Source: Deltaproteobacteria bacterium
GTDB lineage: Bacteria > Desulfobacterota > Binatia > DP-6
Length of the DNA: 12,477 bases
Assembly (NCBI GenBank): GCA_005879245.1
Contig: VBLA01000128.1
Span: forward strand, 1 to 12,477
Direction: 5' to 3'
In this document: in pieces, positions 8,068 to 12,477 of the stretch
How positions within the stretch are numbered: position 1 is the first letter of the stretch
Layout of the letters: every line of letters starts with the position of its first letter
Translations under genes and position numbers: made by a program
The notes under the pieces: model-generated
What the model saw: only the letters and a program-made list of their open reading frames with translations
What the model was told of the DNA's origin: nothing
Database searches by the model: none

Positions 8068-8784
8068 TCAGGCGCGGCCGGAGGGGTGCAAGAACCGCTC
8101 CGGGAAATCGGTGAAGATCCCCTCCACCCCGGCCGCCGCAAGCGTCCCCATTTCCGCTTGATCATTCACTGTCCAGACCCGAACCGGCAGGTGCTGAGCG
8201 GCCGCAATTTCCAGCGTGCGAGGCGTGGCGGCGTCCTTGCGCAGGTGCAAGGCTCTGGCACCCACGCGCCGCGCCCACGCCACCGCATCCCCGATGCGAT
8301 CGGTCTCCCACAGGACGGCAAGCCGAGCCGCCGCCGACCGCGCCCGCAGCCGCTCGAGGGCATCCATCGCGAAGGAGGAGAAGACCGTCCGCTCGAGCGC
8401 GCCCGCCTCCTCGACCACCGCGAGCGCCCGGGCCTCGAGGTCGTCGGCACCCACGGGCTTGAGCTCGACGTTCACGGGCAGCGCGACGGCAGCGAACGTC
8501 TCGGCGAGCGTCGGCACCCGTTCGCCGCGAAAAGCGGGATCGAACCAACCACCCGCATCGAACCGACGGATGTCGGCGAGCGTGTGCGCATGCACCGGGC
8601 CCGTCCCGCTGGTCGTGCGCTCGAGCGTGTAGTCGTGGATGACGACCACCGCGCCGTCGCGCGTGACCTGCACGTCGAGCTCGATCATGTCGGCACCGAG
8701 CTCTGCCGCCCGGCGGAAGGCGGCGAGGGTGTTCTCGGGCGAGGTCCCGCTCGCACCTCGATGCGCGATCACGAGGGGCCGCAC
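8068..8784 (-). CDS. Glycerophosphodiester phosphodiesterase (GDPD family)
   Basis: This predicted cytoplasmic enzyme hydrolyses glycerophosphodiesters, from phospholipid turnover, to glycerol 3-phosphate and an alcohol. The 238-residue TIM-barrel-sized product carries the catalytic and metal-binding pattern: HRG (H8, R9), ENT (E17, N18), ELD (E35, D37), HD (H50, D51) and VELK (E107, K109). It ends with the typical VRVWTVND and GVEGIFTDFPE segments. There is no signal peptide, so it resembles UgpQ rather than periplasmic GlpQ. The GTG at 8784 is supported by GAGG 7 nt upstream. It is divergent from prmA across only 56 nt and separated from rpsU by 148 nt with its own likely promoter, so it seems to be a single-gene unit. 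The exact substrate is not determined. Confidence 0.94.
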   Translation of the reverse strand: MRPLVIAHRGASGTSPENTLAAFRRAAELGADMIELDVQVTRDGAVVVIHDYTLERTTSGTGPVHAHTLADIRRFDAGGWFDPAFRGERVPTLAETFAAVALPVNVELKPVGADDLEARALAVVEEAGALERTVFSSFAMDALERLRARSAAARLAVLWETDRIGDAVAWARRVGARALHLRKDAATPRTLEIAAAQHLPVRVWTVNDQAEMGTLAAAGVEGIFTDFPERFLHPSGRA

Positions 8785-8804
8785 GGTACGTCCTCATTGC
8801 TCGG

Positions 8805-8822
8805 TTGACAGGTCGGAGTCAA
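8805..8822. promoter_or_regulatory. Back-to-back -35-like boxes forming a dyad between GDPD gene and prmA
   Basis: TTGAC (8805-8809) and GTCAA (8818-8822) form an inverted repeat with an 8-nt spacer in the 56-nt divergent gap. On the plus strand it supplies TTGACA, and on the minus strand TTGACT, as possible -35 elements for the two divergent genes. No good -10 hexamer is visible at the correct spacing on either side, so promoter function is tentative. Confidence 0.3.
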
Positions 8823-8840
8823 AGGCCGAAACCTCCTCGC

Positions 8841-9615
8841 GTGAGCGGGCAGGACTGGGTCGCGCTGCGCGTCGACGTGCCGCCCGCCGTGGCCGAGGAG
8901 GTCGCGAGCTTTCTGGTGGCCGAGGGCGCGCCCGCGGTGGTCACCGAAACCGGCGAGGCCGGCGTCTGCGTCGAGGCGCACGTGCCCGCTGCCGAGGAGC
9001 CACGCCTGGCGGCCGTCCTCGCGCGCTATCTCGCGACCGTTCCGAGCGCGCTCACGACCATCGCGCTCCCCGAGGTCGACTGGAGCGCGCTCGCGCGCCG
9101 CCACCACCGCCCGCGCTGGGTCGGCGAGCGGCTGCTCGTCGCGCCGCCCTGGGAGGTTCCGGTCGCACCCGAGCGGGAGGTGCTCGTCATCGAACCCGGC
9201 ATGGCCTTCGGTACCGGGCAGCACGCAACCACACGCGGCTGCCTCGAGGCGATCGAGCACGCGCTCGCCGCCGCTCCGGCCGCCGCGGCACTCGACGTCG
9301 GGACCGGATCCGGCGTCCTCGCGCTCGCGCTCGCACGCCTCGGCGTCCCCCGCGTCGTCGCGCTCGACATCGACCCTCGGGTGCTGCCGGTGGCGCGAGT
9401 GAACCTCGACCAGAACGGCGCAGCGCACGTGGTCCTGGCGGCAGGGACGGCGAGCGCCATCCGGGGAACCTTCGACGGCAGCCACCGTCAGTCGCGCCTA
9501 CCGCGGCTGGCGTCTCGCCGGGGGGAGCAGCGAGGACGGCTGGCGGACCCTCGTGCTCGAGCGAGAGACGTCGTCCCCCCGTGCCGAGTGCCGCGACGAC
9601 GCGGAACGGCCCTAG
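8841..9615 (+). pseudogene. prmA: Ribosomal protein L11 methyltransferase PrmA, apparently disrupted by internal deletion and frameshift
   Basis: PrmA trimethylates ribosomal protein uL11 using SAM. The first frame, from the GTG at 8841 (MSGQDWVALRVDVPP), gives the N-terminal substrate domain and WVGERLLVAPPWEVP. It also gives the signature EPGMAFGTGQHATTRGCLE, SAM motif I ALDVGTGSGVLALALARLG, ALDIDPRVLPVARVN and GTFD (to about 9474). The expected continuation (the VANL/VANI catalytic strand and the PGG turn, about 40 residues) is absent. A family-like C-terminus, AYRGWRLAGGSSEDGWRTLVLERE, instead appears immediately in another frame (9487 onward), with stop TAG at 9613-9615. The original frame runs on as nonsense to 9848 over rsmE. 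A longer TTG start at 8805 is possible. Loss of the catalytic segment predicts an inactive product, unless this is an assembly error. It sits 1 nt before rsmE. Confidence 0.8.
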
Positions 9616-9616
9616 C

Positions 9617-10342
9617 GTGCTCCGTCTCTTCGTCCCGAGCTCGCAGGCGATGGGGCTCCGCATCCGGATCACCGGCGCCCAGCTGCGCCACCTCCGAACG
9701 CTCCGGCTCGGGGTGGGCGCGCGGCTCGTCGTCTTCGACGAACGGGGCGAGGAGCACGACGTGCGCGTCGAGCATCTCGGGGCGCGGGTCGCGGAAGCCG
9801 CCGTGCTGGCCACGCGGCGTCCCGCCCGCGAGTCGGCGCTCGACCTGACGCTCGCACCGGCACTGCTGAAGGGCGCGAAGATGGACCTCGTAGTCGAGAA
9901 GGCGACGGAGCTCGGCGTCCGCCGCATCGCCCCCGTCACCTCTCGCCACGCGGTGACGACCACCGGCCGCACGGACCGCTGGCAGCGGATCGCCGTCGCC
10001 GCCGCCAAGCAGTCAGGGCGCACGCAGGTCCCTGCCGTCGATGCACCGCGCTCCCTCCCCGAGCTGGTTCGTCATCCCTGGCCGGGGCTCCGTCTGCTCG
10101 CCTGGGAAGCCGAGCCCGAGCGCGCGCTCGCGGCGCTGCCCGAGCGGGCGACGGCGGTGGTCGTGGTGGTGGGTCCGGAGGGCGGCCTCGCGGCGGAGGA
10201 GGTTGACGACGCGTGCGCCCACGGCTTCGTCACCTTCCGACTCGCCCCGCGCATCCTCCGGGCGGAGACGGCCGCCGTCACGGCGGTCGCCCTCTGCCAG
10301 CACCGCTGGGGCGACCTGTCCTCGACTGACGCAGTAGGCTAG
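9617..10342 (+). CDS. rsmE: 16S rRNA (uracil(1498)-N(3))-methyltransferase RsmE
   Basis: RsmE is a SPOUT-class enzyme that methylates N3 of U1498 in 16S rRNA with SAM. From the GTG at 9617 (MLRLFVPSSQ, matching the family start RxFV) the product is 241 residues, the usual length. It has an N-terminal PUA-like domain (HLRTLRLGVGARLVVFD, 25-41), then KGAKMDLVVEKATELGVRRI (85-104) and RWQRIAVAAAKQSGR (121-135). The knot motifs are VVVGPEGGLAAEEV (183-196) and LAPRILRAETAAVTA (209-223). The start lies 1 nt after the TAG that ends the prmA remnant; prmA-rsmE pairing is common. The same frame is open far upstream, but that part is antisense to the phosphodiesterase gene or out of frame with prmA and does not look coding. 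Confidence 0.95.
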   Translation: MLRLFVPSSQAMGLRIRITGAQLRHLRTLRLGVGARLVVFDERGEEHDVRVEHLGARVAEAAVLATRRPARESALDLTLAPALLKGAKMDLVVEKATELGVRRIAPVTSRHAVTTTGRTDRWQRIAVAAAKQSGRTQVPAVDAPRSLPELVRHPWPGLRLLAWEAEPERALAALPERATAVVVVVGPEGGLAAEEVDDACAHGFVTFRLAPRILRAETAAVTAVALCQHRWGDLSSTDAVG

Positions 10343-10353
10343 CATCCCCCCAC

Positions 10354-11325
10354 ATGCTCCGCCTGCTCTACGTGATGGACCCGCTCGCCCGGGTCCTGGT
10401 CGATCAGGACACGACCTTCGCGTTCATGCTGGAGGGCGAGCACCGCGGCCACGAGCAGTACCACTGCGGGATCGCGGACCTGTTCGTCGAGCGCGCGGCC
10501 CCTCACGCGAGCGTCCGGCGCGCCCGCGTACAGCGCGCCGCGGTCCACTATTCCCTGTCGGACGCCCGCACCGTGCCGCTCAGCTGGTTCGACGTGGTCT
10601 TCATGCGCAAGGACCCACCCTTCGACCTCGCGTACTACTTCGCCACCCAGCTCATCGGTCTGGTCGACCCGCGCATCACGCTGGTGGTGAACGACCCGCG
10701 CGGGCTGCGGGAGGCGAACGAGAAGCTCTACGCGCTCCGCTTTCCGACGCTCATCCCGGAGAGCCTGGTGAGTGCGGAGTCGACCCTCCTGAAGGCGTTC
10801 ATGGAGCGTCTCGGCGGCGAGATGATCGTCAAGCCGCTCGACGGCTGCGGTGGGGCGGGTATCTTTCACGTGCACCGGGCCGACCGCAACTTGAACGCCA
10901 TCCTCGAGCTCTCGACGATGAACGGCACTCGCCTCGTCATGGCGCAGCGCTATCTCCCCGCGGTGCGCGAGTCGGGCGACAAGCGCCTCATCGTCCTCGC
11001 CGGCGAGCCGCTCGGGGCGATCCGCCGGATCCCCCGCGACGACGAGCACCGCGGCAACATCCACGTCGGCGGTCGCGTCGAGCGTGCGGAGGTGGATGCC
11101 CGCGATCGCGAGATCTGCAGTCGCATGGCGCCGCAGCTCGAGACCGACGGCCTCTACTTCGTCGGCCTCGACGTGATCGGCGGCTTCGTGACCGAGGTCA
11201 ACGTCACCAGCCCGACCGGCGTCCAGGAGATCGATCGCCTGGACGGCACGAACCTCGAAGCGCGCGTGCTCGAGTTCGTCGAGCGTCGTGCCGCCCGGCT
11301 CGACCGGAGCGGCGCACCGGCATGA
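10354..11325 (+). CDS. gshB: Glutathione synthase GshB
   Basis: GshB joins gamma-glutamylcysteine and glycine with ATP to make glutathione in the cytoplasm. The 323-residue product matches family length and order: the pre-ATP-grasp domain LLYVMDPLARVLVDQDTTFA (4-23) and MRKDPPFDLAYYFATQL (84-100). It also has VNDPRGLREANEKLYALRFP (112-131), the ATP-grasp loop VKPLDGCGGAGIF (159-171), and GDKRLIVLAGEPLGAIRRIP (208-227). The metal site region RGNIHVGG is followed by GLDVIGGFVTEVNVTSPTGVQEI (271-293). The ATG at 10354 gives the conserved N-terminus; no strong ribosome-binding site is visible. It lies 11 nt after rsmE, so it is probably co-transcribed. The partner gshA is not in the window. Confidence 0.96.
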   Translation: MLRLLYVMDPLARVLVDQDTTFAFMLEGEHRGHEQYHCGIADLFVERAAPHASVRRARVQRAAVHYSLSDARTVPLSWFDVVFMRKDPPFDLAYYFATQLIGLVDPRITLVVNDPRGLREANEKLYALRFPTLIPESLVSAESTLLKAFMERLGGEMIVKPLDGCGGAGIFHVHRADRNLNAILELSTMNGTRLVMAQRYLPAVRESGDKRLIVLAGEPLGAIRRIPRDDEHRGNIHVGGRVERAEVDARDREICSRMAPQLETDGLYFVGLDVIGGFVTEVNVTSPTGVQEIDRLDGTNLEARVLEFVERRAARLDRSGAPA

Positions 11326-11360
11326 GCGCGCACGACGCTACCGCACGCGGACGAGGAATC

Positions 11361-11507
11361 TCACTGCGCGGAGAGCGCGGTTGCCGCGAGGTAGCGCCAG
11401 AGGCTGGTGCGCACCTGCCAGCGGCCCTCGACCCGCTTCCCGACCGCGATCAGGCGGCGGCGTGGCGGGCTCGTTTTCTGTCGTCGGCTCGTGTTCGCCT
11501 GCGTCAT
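11361..11507 (-). CDS. Possible small basic protein (48 residues), unrecognised
   Basis: An ORF of 48 residues on the minus strand, starting at the ATG at 11507 (MTQANTSRRQKTSPP) and ending TGA at 11361. It has an Arg/Lys-rich first half and a Trp-containing second half (GKRVEGRWQVRTSLWRYLA). I do not recognise the family. Arguments for coding: about 89% of its codons end in G or C, as in the real genes here, whereas the open plus-strand frames over the same bases are poorer. It also lies alone in a 329-nt gap, convergent with gshB (35 nt between stops). Arguments against: the upstream purine run (GGGGGGAAGG) is only a loose ribosome-binding site, and it is short enough to be chance. No promoter could be assigned. 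Confidence 0.35.
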   Translation of the reverse strand: MTQANTSRRQKTSPPRRRLIAVGKRVEGRWQVRTSLWRYLAATALSAQ

Positions 11508-11577
11508 GCCCTTCCCCCCCCTGCCGACGGGAGAGCGATATCTACAGGCTCGAACGGTCGCCGCTCAGGATTGTTCA

Positions 11578-11636
11578 ACGGTGCGCGCCCGGGGGTCCGG
11601 CGCGCTCCGCGCCCCTGGTGGAGCACCGTCCGGTGC
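11578..11636 (+). other. Structured leader upstream of sucA with competing hairpins
   Basis: In the plus-strand leader, GCACC at 11623-11627 can pair with GGTGC at 11580-11584 (part of a 7-bp ACGGTGC/GCACCGT match, 11578-11584 with 11623-11629). It can instead pair with GGTGC at 11632-11636 through the tight loop GTCC. The two pairings exclude each other and lie 19-77 nt before the sucA ATG. No T-tract follows. I saw no clear promoter in 11508-11654; apart from this and the small minus-strand ORF the 11326-11654 gap holds nothing I can name. Confidence 0.35.
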
Positions 11637-11654
11637 GCTGCTAAAAGGGACGGA

Positions 11655-12477
11655 ATGCGCGCTCTCGACGGCGTCGCGCTCGCCAACAAGGACTACATCG
11701 CCGAGCAGTATCGGCGCTATCAGGAGAATCCCAACTCGGTCGACGAGGGGTGGGCTCTCTTCTTCGCCGGCTTCGAGCTCGCGGTCGACCGCAATGGGGG
11801 CGCGGCGGCGGTCGTCGCACCCGCCAAGCAGGAAGCCGTACTCGAGGTCTCCGACCTCGTGCATTCCTACCGCGAGCTCGGCCACCTGGTCGCGCATCTG
11901 AATCCGCTCGCGCCGAAGCCCGCCGGTCATCCGCTTCTCGAGGCCGCGGAGCTGGGCTTCACGGAAGCCGACCTGGGACGGGTGGTCGAGTGCACGAGCT
12001 TCCGCGGCTGCGCCGCCGCCCCTCTCCGTGAGCTCATCGCGCGCCTCGAGGCGACCTACTGCGGGACGCTCGGCGTCGAGTACCTCGACATCCAGGACAA
12101 GGAGCAGCGGCAATGGCTCCAGGAGCGCATGGAGCCAGGCTCGAACCACCCCGAGCTGCCTCGCGAGGAGCGGGTCCGCATCCTCCACGACCTGATCCTC
12201 GCCGAGGGACTCGAGCAGTTCCTCCAGGGCCGCTATCCGACCGCGAAGCGCTTCTCACTCGAGGGCAGCGACGCGTTGATCCCCCTCCTCGACACGCTCA
12301 TCGAAGACGGGGGGGCGCTGGGTGTCGAGGAGATGGTCTTCGGGATGGCCCACCGCGGTCGCCTGAACGTGCTCGCCAACGTGCTCCGCAAGCCCTACGA
12401 GACGATCCTCTCCGAGTTCGAGGGGACGCTCCTCGCCAAGGAGGCGACGGGCGACGGCGACGTGAAGTACCACCTCG
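11655..12477 (+). CDS. sucA: 2-oxoglutarate dehydrogenase E1 component (3' end beyond window)
   Basis: E1 of the 2-oxoglutarate dehydrogenase complex decarboxylates 2-oxoglutarate with thiamine diphosphate and passes the succinyl group to E2 lipoyl; it is a TCA-cycle enzyme. The visible 274 residues begin with the E1 N-terminal helix motif NKDYIAEQYRRYQENPNSVD and EGWALFF (11-37). They continue through SYRELGHLVAHLNPL (71-85) and YLDIQDKEQRQWLQERME (143-160). The family hallmarks KRFSLEGSDALIPLLD (198-213) and EEMVFGMAHRGRLNVLANVL (225-244) follow. The full protein is normally over 900 residues, so about 70% lies outside. The ATG at 11655 is preceded by AAGGGA and matches the conserved N-terminus. 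The frame is open upstream to 11322, but that stretch does not use codons like a gene. E2 and E3 are expected downstream. Confidence 0.95.
   Translation, partial: MRALDGVALANKDYIAEQYRRYQENPNSVDEGWALFFAGFELAVDRNGGAAAVVAPAKQEAVLEVSDLVHSYRELGHLVAHLNPLAPKPAGHPLLEAAELGFTEADLGRVVECTSFRGCAAAPLRELIARLEATYCGTLGVEYLDIQDKEQRQWLQERMEPGSNHPELPREERVRILHDLILAEGLEQFLQGRYPTAKRFSLEGSDALIPLLDTLIEDGGALGVEEMVFGMAHRGRLNVLANVLRKPYETILSEFEGTLLAKEATGDGDVKYHL

Noticed and set aside
8639..9616. The long plus-strand open frame leading into rsmE, which would give a 567-residue protein
   Set aside because: Its first part is antisense to the phosphodiesterase gene and then out of frame with prmA; it is Arg-rich low-complexity. 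Only the part from 9617 matches RsmE.
9475..9848. Continuation of the prmA reading frame to 9848 as a real C-terminus or a fusion
   Set aside because: It overlaps rsmE by over 200 nt, is Arg/Ser-rich nonsense, and the true PrmA C-terminus is visible in another frame at 9487-9612.
11322..11654. In-frame upstream extension of sucA, or a separate gene starting at ATG 11322 overlapping the gshB stop
   Set aside because: Codon third positions are unlike the neighbouring genes, the product is low-complexity, and the conserved E1 N-terminus starts just after 11655.

Overview
The window is about 12.5 kb of very GC-rich bacterial chromosome (roughly 70% G+C by eye, with strong G/C preference at third codon positions). 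It carries almost only core housekeeping genes. The combination of a dcw cluster beginning mraZ-rsmH-ftsL, a class A RNase P RNA next to a DUF164/CdsZ-type zinc-ribbon protein, an rpsU-dnaG-rpoD macromolecular synthesis operon, gshB and an OGDH E1 (sucA) suggests a Gram-negative of the broad deltaproteobacterial type (for example Myxococcota, Binatota or Desulfobacterota relatives). That placement is inference; no taxonomic marker was compared against a database.

Layout, left to right. Bases 1-2005, minus strand: the start of the division and cell-wall cluster, read right to left as a sigma70-like promoter, a ladder of MraZ boxes, mraZ, rsmH and then ftsL, which runs off the left edge. Bases 2019-3270, minus strand: tRNA(CAU), best read as tRNA-Ile2, then a coiled-coil zinc-ribbon protein with a TTG start, then the RNase P RNA rnpB, spaced tightly enough to be one transcript. 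Bases 3271-3570 hold no gene but contain a perfect 23-bp inverted repeat just after rpoD. Bases 3571-8023, minus strand: the macromolecular synthesis operon rpsU-cvpA-dnaG-rpoD, in which a CvpA-family membrane protein sits between rpsU and dnaG and the last two junctions overlap. Bases 8068-8784, minus strand: a glycerophosphodiester phosphodiesterase. It is divergent from a plus-strand run of prmA (broken), rsmE and gshB (8841-11325). Bases 11326-11654 have no large gene; they hold a possible 48-residue minus-strand ORF and a structured leader. From 11655, on the plus strand, sucA begins and runs off the right edge.

How it works together: most products serve translation and its coupling to growth. 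They include rRNA methyltransferases RsmH and RsmE, the r-protein methyltransferase PrmA, bS21, a tRNA, and the tRNA-processing ribozyme. Replication priming (DnaG), housekeeping transcription (RpoD) and division (MraZ, FtsL) complete the set. GshB (glutathione) and SucA (TCA cycle) are metabolic neighbours.

I found no mobile element, CRISPR array, phage gene, toxin-antitoxin pair or defence system, and no convincing novel multi-gene system. The most notable items are a prmA that appears to have lost about 40 catalytic-core codons and changed frame, the tRNA/zinc-ribbon/rnpB string, the MraZ operator ladder, the long inverted repeat after rpoD, and a housekeeping sigma factor that seems to lack region 1.1.
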